From an uncultured Poribacteria bacterium (GTDB lineage: Bacteria > Poribacteria > WGA-4E > WGA-3G): 64,000 bases of DNA. The DNA lies in assembly GCA_951812525.1 (NCBI GenBank), contig OX638316.1, positions 3,838,506 through 3,902,505 of the forward strand, read 5' to 3'. A model generated the notes under the pieces. That model saw only the letters and a list, made by a program, of their open reading frames with translations. It was not told where the DNA came from and made no database searches. Positions within the stretch are counted from its first letter, which is position 1; every line of letters begins with the position of its first letter. This document shows, piece after piece, positions 42,950 through 51,788 of the stretch. The translations under genes and the position numbers were made by a program.

Positions 42950-45565
42950 TTATTTCCGTATCACCATTTTCCGCGTGGCAGTAAAATCTCCTGCCGTTAG
43001 TACATAGAAATAGATACCACTGGCGACCTGTTCGCCAAATTCATTCCGACCGTCCCAATGCGCCGCGCGGCTACGAGACGCATAAGCACCCATAGCCTGA
43101 TGTCCCAATTCGAGTGTCCGAACCAATTGCCCATTAGCTGAATAGACGGCTATAGTGACATTCGCAGGTGCTGCTAACTGGTAGGGTATCCAAGTTTCCG
43201 GATTGAACGGGTTAGGATAGTTCGGTAACAGTGCAGTCATTCTTGGAGCCAATGTCTCCAGAATTTGCTCAAGTACCTGAATCCCGCGCGCATAGGAAAC
43301 GCCATTCGGGAGTCTTGAGGTTTGGTTCAGTTGAGATGAATCGCGCTTGGCAAGGCGTAACCACTGTTCTACCTGAGCTGCCGTGAGTTGTTCACTGGCG
43401 TGTCCGTTGGCAGCTGGTGCCGCTGCGACATTTCCTAAGGCATTCGCAATTAAAACAAGATCTTGAATGTTCACCTCACCGTCGCCGTTGAGATCTGCCT
43501 CACTGACGGTCTCAGTAGCCCCTCCGAAACTCGCTGCTATCAGGACTATATCTTGGATATTGATGATACCATCCTCGTTCAGATCGCCAAGGACTTCTGC
43601 TACGATGGTAGCAATATCGGGTATTATTGGGAATGCCCACAGGAGGACAGTGCCATCGAAACTGCCACTTGCAATTGTACTCCCGTCTGGACTCACTGCA
43701 ACACTCGTGACAGAAAATGTATGTCCCTCAAACGTTTCCAACTGCTCTCCGGTGGCAGTGTGCCACAAGCGGATAGTAGCATCGTAACTTCCAGTGACAA
43801 GGGTTTTACCATCTGGACCGAATACAATACTGGTAGCATTCGCTGGATTCTCGGCGGGGACATCCTCTGTCAATTCTTCTACGCCCTCTTCTCCAGGATC
43901 GGTAGGTTGGATGAAAGTCTGTTGGCGTTCAGCTGTATCGACATCCCATAAGGAAACCGTGTCGCTCCCGCCACTCGCGAGCGTTTTACCATCGGGACTG
44001 AAGGCGACCGTCCAAACGTCGTCCTCGTGTTCCGTGATAGTGTGCAATACCTCGTGTGTTTCGGTATCCCACAAGCGAATGGTATCGTCTCTGCTCCCAC
44101 TTGCGAGCATGCTACCATCAGGACTGAAAGCCAGTGCTTCGACACCCGCCTCGTGTTCCCGAAGCGTGGTAATATGTTCACCCGTGGCGACATCCCATAA
44201 CCCGATGTTGTCGTCCTCGCTCCCACTTGCGAGCATGCTACCATCAGGACTGAAAGCGAGACTTATCAGGTAAGAGTAATGGCCTCTGAGTGTTTTCAGA
44301 TGTTCACCCGTGACAGCATCCCACAAGCGGATGGTGTCATCTTGACTCCCGCTTGCAAGCGTCCGTCCATCCGGAGAGAACACAACAACATCAACATCAT
44401 CTTGGTGTCCGATAAGGGTATGTCGAAGTTCACCGGTATCGGCATCCCAGAGACGAATGGTTTTGTCCCAACTCCGCGTAGCGAGGATGCTGCCATCAGC
44501 ACTGAACGTAACGCTCGCGACGACATCTGTGTGTCCAGTAATAGTTTTCAGGTGTGTGCCTGTGACAGGTTCCCAGAAGCGTATGGACGCATCCCAACCA
44601 CCGGTAGCAAGTGTACCACCATCGGGCGTAAAAGCCAGTCCGTAGACATCAGCAGTGTGTCCAGTAATGGTTCTAAGATGTACGCCTGTTGCTGCGTGCC
44701 ACAAGCGGACGGTATCGTCCTCACCTGCACTCACGAGAAACCGTCCGTCAGGACTGAATTTAACGTCGTAAATACCAGACGTATGTCCGGCGAGCGTTTG
44801 CTTGATTGTCCAGGTTGCGGTATCCCATAGGTGGATAGTCGCGTTTAAATCTCCACTGGCGAGTGTCATTCCATCAGGACTCAGTGCCATACTGGCGACA
44901 TCATCTCTATGTCCGTCAAGCGTCTGCAGCCGTTCGCCTGTTTCCACGTCCCACACACGGATGGTATCATCTCGACTTGCACTGATGAGCATGCTATCAT
45001 CAGCGTTAAATAGGACGACACTGACACCTTCTGTATGACCTTCAAGCGTTTTCAGAAGTTCGCCTGTTTCAGGATTCCATAGATGGACAATGTCATCTCG
45101 ACTGCCACTTGCGAGTGTAGTACCGTCAGAGTTGAAAGCAACGCTGCGGACACCTCTTGTATGTTCTGACAGTGTATGCAGAACATCGCCTGTTTCTGCG
45201 TCCCACAAACGGACACTACCGTCCCAACTCCCACCAGCAATCATACTCCCATCTGGAGAATATGCGAGTGCGGAAATGCCATAGCCGTCTGCAGTCAGTA
45301 GGGAAAGTTCTTCATCGGTTGCCGCATCATAAATCCAAACACCGAGGGAACCTGCACCGGCGAGCCGTGTCCCATCGGGTGAGTATATAATCTCGGATAA
45401 CCAGCCTTTGCCGAGTCGCGTTGTTGCGCCTTCAGGTAGATGCCATTGCGGGGAATCTTGAGCGAAGCTACTCGGTACATATAGAGTCAAAGTAATAAAT
45501 AATATTAGGAGTGTGGAAAGTCCAAATATACGCTTGAGCATTGTGCTTGGAAATGATTTTTTCAA
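42950..45565 (-). CDS. Exported 14-repeat WD40 protein with dockerin-like and C-terminal sorting-like domains
   Basis: An 871-residue exported protein. TTG at 45565 is chosen because AGGAG lies 10 bases upstream; the next ATG (45541) is 34 bases from it. Residues 1-36 are the signal peptide. Then 14 WD40 repeats (about 50-640), enough for two seven-bladed propellers, each blade with SPDG, GS.D.TIRLWD and GH-like turns; blade 12 carries a 20-residue acidic insertion. A dockerin type I-like pair of Ca loops, DLNEDGIINIQD and DLNGDGEVNIQD, lies near 658-710. The last ~90 residues (NYPNPFNPETW, then VASGIYFYVL, TRKMVIRK) match FlgD-like/type A sorting tails. Likely a surface scaffold. Confidence 0.88.
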   Translation of the reverse strand: MKKSFPSTMLKRIFGLSTLLILFITLTLYVPSSFAQDSPQWHLPEGATTRLGKGWLSEIIYSPDGTRLAGAGSLGVWIYDAATDEELSLLTADGYGISALAYSPDGSMIAGGSWDGSVRLWDAETGDVLHTLSEHTRGVRSVAFNSDGTTLASGSRDDIVHLWNPETGELLKTLEGHTEGVSVVLFNADDSMLISASRDDTIRVWDVETGERLQTLDGHRDDVASMALSPDGMTLASGDLNATIHLWDTATWTIKQTLAGHTSGIYDVKFSPDGRFLVSAGEDDTVRLWHAATGVHLRTITGHTADVYGLAFTPDGGTLATGGWDASIRFWEPVTGTHLKTITGHTDVVASVTFSADGSILATRSWDKTIRLWDADTGELRHTLIGHQDDVDVVVFSPDGRTLASGSQDDTIRLWDAVTGEHLKTLRGHYSYLISLAFSPDGSMLASGSEDDNIGLWDVATGEHITTLREHEAGVEALAFSPDGSMLASGSRDDTIRLWDTETHEVLHTITEHEDDVWTVAFSPDGKTLASGGSDTVSLWDVDTAERQQTFIQPTDPGEEGVEELTEDVPAENPANATSIVFGPDGKTLVTGSYDATIRLWHTATGEQLETFEGHTFSVTSVAVSPDGSTIASGSFDGTVLLWAFPIIPDIATIVAEVLGDLNEDGIINIQDIVLIAASFGGATETVSEADLNGDGEVNIQDLVLIANALGNVAAAPAANGHASEQLTAAQVEQWLRLAKRDSSQLNQTSRLPNGVSYARGIQVLEQILETLAPRMTALLPNYPNPFNPETWIPYQLAAPANVTIAVYSANGQLVRTLELGHQAMGAYASRSRAAHWDGRNEFGEQVASGIYFYVLTAGDFTATRKMVIRK

Positions 45566-45615
45566 TTTAAAATATCTCCTTTTCTGATAATTATGACCTA
45601 AGTTGCAATCTAAAA

Positions 45616-45637
45616 ATAATGATAATCCAATCATTAT
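45616..45637. promoter_or_regulatory. Fur-box-like palindrome upstream of the WD40 gene
   Basis: ATAATGAT (45616-45623) and ATCATTAT (45630-45637) around AATCCA; the left half runs on to ATAATGATAATC, twelve bases identical to the E. coli Fur consensus. A TATAAT on the minus strand (45638-45633) overlaps it, though no good -35 was found. It lies 51 bases before the WD40 start. Confidence 0.4.
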
Positions 45638-45826
45638 ATATCCCTCAAAGACAAATATAATCATATCAATTTAAATTATTCTATCCGTCCTTATGTAGAT
45701 GATTATACTTGAATTTGACTCATAGATCTATTTAAATCTGGGTATAATTTTAAAATTGGAGGATAGCCGAAAGGTATTCGCGGGAAAATAAATCCAGAAC
45801 CTATAAACTTCTAAAAACCGGTGATG

Positions 45827-47089
45827 TTACGCCAAGATCACAAACTCCAAACGACGGTGTGCCTCACGGAGTGCTGCTTCAACCGCTTCAGGTGTTTCTG
45901 CCCGTGCAAAGATAAAACCGAGATACCGTGCACCTTCCGGCAACGGAACGACCTCTCCGCCAATAGGGATGGTAATGTCTACTTCCGTAACGTCATTTAC
46001 TTTGCGGGCATCGGCTTTGCCGCGCACTTCTCCTAATATTCCGGCTTTCGGAACGGGAATCATCATCACGCCTGCTGCCTGTTTTTCGCGATGGAGTGTT
46101 TCCACAGGATGCCCAATGGCATGTCGAATTACGAGTTCCTCTAACGGCATTCCCGTGCCGAATCGCAGCGTACGGGCTCACAGCCCACCAATCGTCCGGG
46201 CAGCGATTTCAATGAGATGCGCGCCTTTTTCGTTGTAGCGTAATTCGGCGTGGACGGGACCGTGACGTAGTGCTAATGCGGAGGCGGCTTCTGCTGTTGC
46301 GCTTCGCAGTTCATCTTGGGTGTCCTGCGGTAGACGCGAGGGAGTAATGTACAGGGTTTCCTCAAAAAACGGACCCTCAAGTGGATCAGGTTTGTCAAAA
46401 AGTGCCAGCGTCTTGAGTTTACCTTCTAAGAGGATACCTTCAAGTGCCACCTCTATGCCAGGTATGTAATCTTCTACCAATACATCTGTGGATGGAGATT
46501 CTGCATTCGCGTCCGCATCCGTTTCTATAGCACGGAGGAGTGCTGCGACACGACGGAAAGCAAAAGTAAATTCATTCGGATTGTCTGCACGAATTACACC
46601 GCGACTTGCTGATAGAGAGAGCGGTTTGATAACACAAGGGAAATCGACGTGTTTCCTGATTTCAGCGATGTCGTCACAGGTTGAAAAACGTCTGAACTTT
46701 GGACACGAAACATCACGGGCTGACAGTGTATGCCGCAGGCGATATTTGTCGCGTGTGGCTTTCGCAGATTCAACCGGGTTGTGTGGAAGTCCGAGTGCCT
46801 CTGAAGCAGTGGTTGCAAGCAGCGTGGTATCGTCGTCAACGCCCACGATTGCAGAGATCGGATGTTCCGCAGCGAATGTGACGATTGTCTGCGTTGCAGC
46901 GGTTGGCGCGCTGAAGTCAAGCACAAGTGAATCTCGCGGTGAGAGATCAGCAGTTGTCGCCGCTTCCTCCGATGCAACAACCACTTCTACGTTGAGTTTC
47001 ATAGCTGCAGCGAGAAAATCAGGCGCACGATAGGTCCGCGTCGGAAGCAACAGGAGAATGCGCGGTTTTTCTAAGTTTTGTTCTGACAT
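45827..47089 (-). CDS. ATP-grasp domain protein with in-frame TGA (candidate selenoprotein)
   Basis: One ATP-grasp gene of 420 codons, read through a TGA at 46178-46180 (codon 304). Before it: an N-terminal domain (ILLLLPTRTYRAPDFL), DFPCVIKPLSLSASRGVI (the ATP-grasp Lys), VLVEDYIPGIEVALEGIL and HAELRYNEKGAHLIEIAART. After it the same frame continues ARTLRFGTGMPLEELVIRHA and an ~110-residue C-terminal domain with an intact stop. Family members, as I recall them, have Cys here (IGGLC). GAGG lies 6 bases before the ATG. A hairpin 17 bases past the TGA fits bacterial SECIS rules. Carboxylate-amine ligases make peptides or amides. A nonsense mutation remains possible. Confidence 0.7.
46145..46160 (-). 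promoter_or_regulatory. Candidate SECIS hairpin downstream of the in-frame TGA
   Basis: On the minus strand CGGCA (46160-46156), loop CGGGAA (46155-46150), TGCCG (46149-46145). The stem is perfect over five pairs, the loop has G at its second position, and the loop starts 22 bases after the TGA, inside the 16-37 range used for bacterial SECIS searches. An alternative fold pairs CCCGT with ACGGG nearer the TGA. Confidence 0.4.
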
Positions 47090-47249
47090 TAGAGACCTCG
47101 CCGTTTGCTTTTCGTCGTAGTGTATATCCCGCTTGCAAGGATTAGATAGCGTATTGTACCACGAACTGTTACTTTGTAGTCTGTGAAGTGAATCTCAGCA
47201 GCATCGCAAACTAACAGTTTACGGTACAAGGTATCACTGAATAGCGCGA

Positions 47250-48203
47250 CTACAGGCGCGATCGGAGGATTTTTTGATACTCCGCATGGGCATCTTGCGG
47301 ATCCAACTCGCTGTCAATGACACGCCGGAGACACTGCACAAAGCCTATCGGTGCGTCTTCACCGAAAATCGTACGTCCAAACAAGGCAGCACGTCCGCCG
47401 TTACTGACAACACTGTGTGCCAGGGCAAATGTGCTACGGGCGTTTTGTCGAGGTCCGCCCAAGGCACCGATGACCAGTGTGGTATCGAATTGGCACAACT
47501 CAGTCCAGACATCAGCTGTTGTGTAAGCGGTTTTGATAAAACGCGGGCGTTGATGCTTCCGCAGATAGCTCATTGTGCGAACAATGGAATCGGCGACGTA
47601 CATGCCACGCTTTTCATCGTCCATCCCCGGCAATTTAACATTTGGTAAAAATACTTCTAACAAATGGTCGAAACCTTCAATTTCACCGACGACGTGCGCA
47701 AATTGCACATACGACTGCAGCATCCGCTCATCAGCGATCGGATCGTTGTTGAGGGTAATGGAGTATAGTCCGAGGTTAACTCGGCATTCGAGCGCAGGAC
47801 CGATTAGTGCCTCACAATAGCGTTGCATATCTTCTGGGAAAACCGTCTGAAATGGCATTGATAACCGGGAGGTATACACCCCGAACCGTGGGTTCCAGAT
47901 GGCTGTCTCTGAGTTCATTCGGACGATTGGCGTGATTGGTGTGTTTTCAAACAGGTTTTCTTCGAGTGCGAGTGTCTCTGCATCAGCCGGGGTCATCAGG
48001 AGTCCATCCAGCTGTCCGTCTGCAACAAGGTCGCGTTGGAGTTGCAGGAACTCAGCATGTGTTCGGTAGTGCGGTTTCGGATGCTGCACCTGTCCGAGTC
48101 CCTTAATGCCTGCGGATGCGAGTGGATCCGCAGCAAAAACCAGAATCGGGCTGCCTGCAAGCAACTCCGAATCAGCGAGTTTATCAAATATCCGATTGCC
48201 CAT
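47250..48203 (-). CDS. DhnA/DeoC-type class I aldolase-like TIM barrel
   Basis: A 317-residue TIM barrel resembling DhnA-family class I aldolases. RFIKTAYTTADVW has the Lys placed as the Schiff-base residue; LVIGALGGPR matches the phosphate-binding GGP strand, and GGRAALFGRTIFG the final strand where family members have GRNV/GRN. The N-terminal part (PILVFAADPLASAG, DGLLMTPADAETLAL) is more divergent. Substrate unknown. It lies 21 bases after priA and 160 before the ATP-grasp gene. Confidence 0.62.
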   Translation of the reverse strand: MGNRIFDKLADSELLAGSPILVFAADPLASAGIKGLGQVQHPKPHYRTHAEFLQLQRDLVADGQLDGLLMTPADAETLALEENLFENTPITPIVRMNSETAIWNPRFGVYTSRLSMPFQTVFPEDMQRYCEALIGPALECRVNLGLYSITLNNDPIADERMLQSYVQFAHVVGEIEGFDHLLEVFLPNVKLPGMDDEKRGMYVADSIVRTMSYLRKHQRPRFIKTAYTTADVWTELCQFDTTLVIGALGGPRQNARSTFALAHSVVSNGGRAALFGRTIFGEDAPIGFVQCLRRVIDSELDPQDAHAEYQKILRSRL

Positions 48204-48224
48204 TTATAATTAAATCCTTTATTT

Positions 48225-50759
48225 TTATAGTGTACTCGTTGGATCAATGTCAATCACAAGTTCAACTGTACTTGATTTGTTTGCAATTGGCGATTCATGC
48301 GATAATGACTTAAGGAGTTGACTTATCTTTTCAACGGAAGTGCTTCGGAGCAAGAAATGCCATCGAAATTTCCCCTCGATCTTCGAGAGCGGTGCTGGCG
48401 CGGGACCGAGGATCTCTACCTGTGTCTCTGCAGTATTGAAGCCGTGATCTGTTTGCCAAATTTCGAGATGATCTCGCACAGCATGAGCGGTATCTATAAC
48501 CTCTTTCTCGCTTCTACCGCGGAGCAGGAGCGTTGCGACATGCCCGAACGGCGGATATCGAAAAGCGTTCCGCGCCTCGAGTTCTTGTTTATAGAAACCG
48601 AGGTAGTCGTGCTGTTGTGCAGCTGCAATACAGTAGTGCTCGGGCATATAGGTTTGTACGACGACTTTACCTTCGAGTTCGGCGCGCCCGGAGCGTCCTG
48701 CGACCTGTGTGAGTAGGCTGAACGTCTGCTCGCTTGCTCGGAAGTCTGGCAGGTTCAGAGCAGTATCGGCAGCGATAACCCCGACAAGTGTAACATTGGG
48801 GAAGTCTAATCCCTTCGATACCATCTGTGTGCCTATCAGAATATCAATTTTCTGCCCTTCAAACGCCCCTAAAATCTGTTGATGAGCGTTTTTGCGGGCT
48901 GTTGAATCTGCGTCAAATCGTTTTACGTTTGCTTTTGGAAAGGTTTTCCGTACTTCTTGCTCGACTGCCTCTGTGCCGAGTCCAAAATAGCGGATAGCGG
49001 GACTGCTACACTGTGGACATGCCGATTGCGTTGGACGTTTATCGCCACAGTGGTGGCAGACCAATTGCTTTGTCTCAAAGTGAAACGTCAACGAGATAGA
49101 ACAGTTGTTACATTGTTCTACATAGCCGCAGTTTCGGCAAAAAACATAGGTGGAGTGTCCCCGTCGGTTGAGGAACAGGATAATCTGTTCTCGTCTTATG
49201 AGTCGTTCTTCAATTGAACTACGGAGAAGATCGGAGAAGATCGTGCGATTTCCTTTTTTCAATTCAGTCCGCATATCGACAATGTGAACGTCGGGCATTT
49301 TTCTATCGAGAACACGGGTCGGTAAACTGAGGAGTCGATAATGCCCGTTTTTTGCAAGGTGAAAACTCTCAAGTGCCGGAGTTGCGCTCCCGAGTAGAAG
49401 CGGACAGTTTGCGAGTTCGCTTCGTTTCTGTGCCACTTCTCGTGCGTGGTAACGCGGCGCGGTGTCGGATTTATAGGAGTCCGAATGCTCTTCGTCTATA
49501 ATCAGCAGTCCAAGATTTTTGACAGGCGCGAAGACCGCAGAACGCGGTCCAATCACGATGCTGGCATCTCCCTTCTGAATACGATGCCATTGATCGTGGC
49601 GTTCACCAGCACTCAATCGACTGTGAAGTACAGCAACCTGCTCCCCAAATCGCCCAACAAATCGAGAGGCGGTTTGGGGTGTAAGCGAGATTTCGGGAAC
49701 CAATACGATAACCGATTTTCCGTCTTTAAGGATATCTGCCATCGCCTGCATGTATACCTCAGTTTTGCCGCTACCGGTTACACCGTGTAGAAGAAAAGTG
49801 AGAGAATCCCCTTCTTTGCTGTGAGATTGGGATGCCAGTGATTCCTGAATTGCCGAGAATACCTGCGATTGCGCTGGATTTAACTCCAACGGTTGCGTCG
49901 CAGCGATCGGTTCGGCATTTAGAGGATTGCGCACAATTTGCGCACGTTTTATATGGATAAACCCGCGTCTTTCAAGCGTGCGAAGTAAGGAAATACTGGT
50001 ATTTACGTGCTGCGTCAATTCTGCTGTTGCCAAGGGGACACCTTCATCAAGCAGGAGTTGCAGAATCGCAGCGTGTTTGGCAGCGGCAATGTGACGGCGA
50101 TTGCCTGAGGGCGAGGCGGGTATATTTCCATCAGAGCCTACTTCATTGTTGAGCCGTGCTATCTCCGCTTCAATCGCATCATTCGGCAAGGCTAAGGTCG
50201 CGACGTTGGTCTCCTGCGTGGAGGCTTGGGGTTTGTGGGTGACATTGACATCGACGATGCCTTTCTCACGGAGTGCGGTAATCCTCGGACGGAGTTCTTG
50301 AGTATTCAAGCCGATACGTCGGGCAAGCTGATTGGGAGAGAGCTCCTCTTCTGCTTCCAAAAGATCGACGATTGCCTTTTGAATTTTTCCGCGTGGCGCA
50401 GGAGCATCCGGTAGGAGACGCACACGTTGCTGCTTTTGACTGCGTACGGCAGCTGGCACCGCACAAAAAAGCGCAGCCCCCCACGAGGACACATAATAGT
50501 CTGCCATCCATTTGGTGAGGGTAAGCATTTCAGGAGTAAATGTAGGGGTGTCATCAAGACAGTCGGCGATATTTTTGATGAGGTTCGGCGCAAGGTCGGT
50601 TTCATCAAGACGTTCGACGACGACCCCTTCCTCATGCGTTCTACGAAAAGGTGCTAATACTCGGACACCGGGTTGCAAAACCGCATCCAGCTGCGGGGGT
50701 ACGCCGTAGGTAAATACCTGATTGACTGATAGCGGAAAAGCAACGTTCACATAGTCCAT
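48225..50759 (-). CDS. priA: Primosomal protein N' (replication restart helicase PriA)
   Basis: An 844-residue PriA. The 3'-OH-binding N-terminal domain opens VNVAFPLSVNQVFTYGVP; a winged helix follows; Walker A is GVTGSGKTEVYMQAM, Walker B LLIIDEEHSDSYKSD. The zinc-binding insert has four CxxC pairs (CRNCGYVEQCNNC, CHHCGDK, CPQC) and GTQMVSKGLDFPNVTLVG, QVAGRSGR are motifs V and VI. PriA reloads DnaB at stalled forks. The N-terminal winged-helix region is longer than in E. coli PriA (732 residues). No strong Shine-Dalgarno is visible. Confidence 0.96.
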   Translation of the reverse strand: MDYVNVAFPLSVNQVFTYGVPPQLDAVLQPGVRVLAPFRRTHEEGVVVERLDETDLAPNLIKNIADCLDDTPTFTPEMLTLTKWMADYYVSSWGAALFCAVPAAVRSQKQQRVRLLPDAPAPRGKIQKAIVDLLEAEEELSPNQLARRIGLNTQELRPRITALREKGIVDVNVTHKPQASTQETNVATLALPNDAIEAEIARLNNEVGSDGNIPASPSGNRRHIAAAKHAAILQLLLDEGVPLATAELTQHVNTSISLLRTLERRGFIHIKRAQIVRNPLNAEPIAATQPLELNPAQSQVFSAIQESLASQSHSKEGDSLTFLLHGVTGSGKTEVYMQAMADILKDGKSVIVLVPEISLTPQTASRFVGRFGEQVAVLHSRLSAGERHDQWHRIQKGDASIVIGPRSAVFAPVKNLGLLIIDEEHSDSYKSDTAPRYHAREVAQKRSELANCPLLLGSATPALESFHLAKNGHYRLLSLPTRVLDRKMPDVHIVDMRTELKKGNRTIFSDLLRSSIEERLIRREQIILFLNRRGHSTYVFCRNCGYVEQCNNCSISLTFHFETKQLVCHHCGDKRPTQSACPQCSSPAIRYFGLGTEAVEQEVRKTFPKANVKRFDADSTARKNAHQQILGAFEGQKIDILIGTQMVSKGLDFPNVTLVGVIAADTALNLPDFRASEQTFSLLTQVAGRSGRAELEGKVVVQTYMPEHYCIAAAQQHDYLGFYKQELEARNAFRYPPFGHVATLLLRGRSEKEVIDTAHAVRDHLEIWQTDHGFNTAETQVEILGPAPAPLSKIEGKFRWHFLLRSTSVEKISQLLKSLSHESPIANKSSTVELVIDIDPTSTL

Positions 50760-50843
50760 ATTTTCTGTCCGTGTACCGAGTAAAAAGCCTAACTTCTCCT
50801 AAGTCCGTCTTCTTGAGACGATATTTTTGATATGACCTCGGTT

Positions 50844-51563
50844 TTATGCTTCATCCAGAAAAGCCATGACCTTTTGAATATCCTTCCACACCTCACCTTT
50901 GGCGTTTGGGTTCCTCAGGAGGTACGCTGGGTGGTAGGTTGGCATAACGGCTGGCGGCTTTTTATGTGGCAGCACGCGCAATCCTGGAACGTTGCATGTA
51001 TGGAAGTCACCGCGAAGTTTCGTAATACCGATTTTTGTTTGCAGTAACATCTTGGCGGCGAAGCTACCGAGAGCCACAATTACCTTCGGTTGGATGAGTT
51101 CTATTTGGCGGATCAAATACGGACTACAGGTTTCAACTTCAATGGGTTCGGGGTTTCTGTTGCCCGGCGGACGGCATTTTAGCACATTGGCGATGTAGAC
51201 GTCCGAGCGTTTAAGTTTCATGCCTGACTCAATAATTTGGGTCAGTAACTGACCTGCTCTACCGACAAAAGGTTCTCCCTGCTTATCTTCATCAGCACCT
51301 GGTGCTTCACCAATGAACATAAGGTCGGCGTTCGAGTTTCCAACCCCGAAAACAACATTGGTCCGCGTCTCATGTAACGGGCATTTTATGCAACTTTCGG
51401 CATCAGCAGTCAGGGCAGGCAGATCGAAGTTAGCATAAGGCGAATCCCGTTCAGGTTCGTTAAGTTCTGATTCTGTAAAACCGAGCTGAAGTTGTTCTTC
51501 CACGTGTTCCCTCACACTGGCAATGAGTTGTATGTAATCTTTTCTAAGGTGCTCTCTATCCAT
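50844..51563 (-). CDS. Uracil-DNA glycosylase, family 4 (Fe-S)
   Basis: A 239-residue type 4 uracil-DNA glycosylase. [10 protein letters not shown] gives the first two Cys of the 4Fe-4S site; the catalytic motif [20 protein letters not shown] follows; [21 protein letters not shown] adds the other Cys, and [12 protein letters not shown] is the second active-site motif. It removes uracil from DNA, and such proteins are often thermally stable. It lies 84 bases upstream of priA on the same strand, in the run of housekeeping genes that begins with rpsB. Confidence 0.93.
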   Translation of the reverse strand: MDREHLRKDYIQLIASVREHVEEQLQLGFTESELNEPERDSPYANFDLPALTADAESCIKCPLHETRTNVVFGVGNSNADLMFIGEAPGADEDKQGEPFVGRAGQLLTQIIESGMKLKRSDVYIANVLKCRPPGNRNPEPIEVETCSPYLIRQIELIQPKVIVALGSFAAKMLLQTKIGITKLRGDFHTCNVPGLRVLPHKKPPAVMPTYHPAYLLRNPNAKGEVWKDIQKVMAFLDEA

Positions 51564-51788
51564 TTTTAGCCTATACGCAGTCGGTCTGATACGTTCGTTA
51601 GATTAACCTAACGCGTCAATCGTGATAAGGAGACATAGCCATCAAATTGATTGCAAGTGATACACAATTGGGTTTGTAGCTGGACGATTCATTGCGTGTT
51701 TGCATTTTACAACGTGCGATGAATCGCCAACTACGAAACTTAAAACGCTATTTTCGGTACCTGAATTTATTTTCTTATTACCTCTTAA

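Noticed and set aside
45827-46150. A separate 108-residue gene downstream of the ATP-grasp frame
   Set aside because: It starts inside a conserved motif, is in the same frame as the upstream part, and has no ribosome site. It is better read as the C-terminal part of one gene behind a TGA.
46178-46180. TGA read as Trp under an alternative genetic code
   Set aside because: Several intact genes in the window end in TGA, e.g. sbcD, so TGA is a stop in general.
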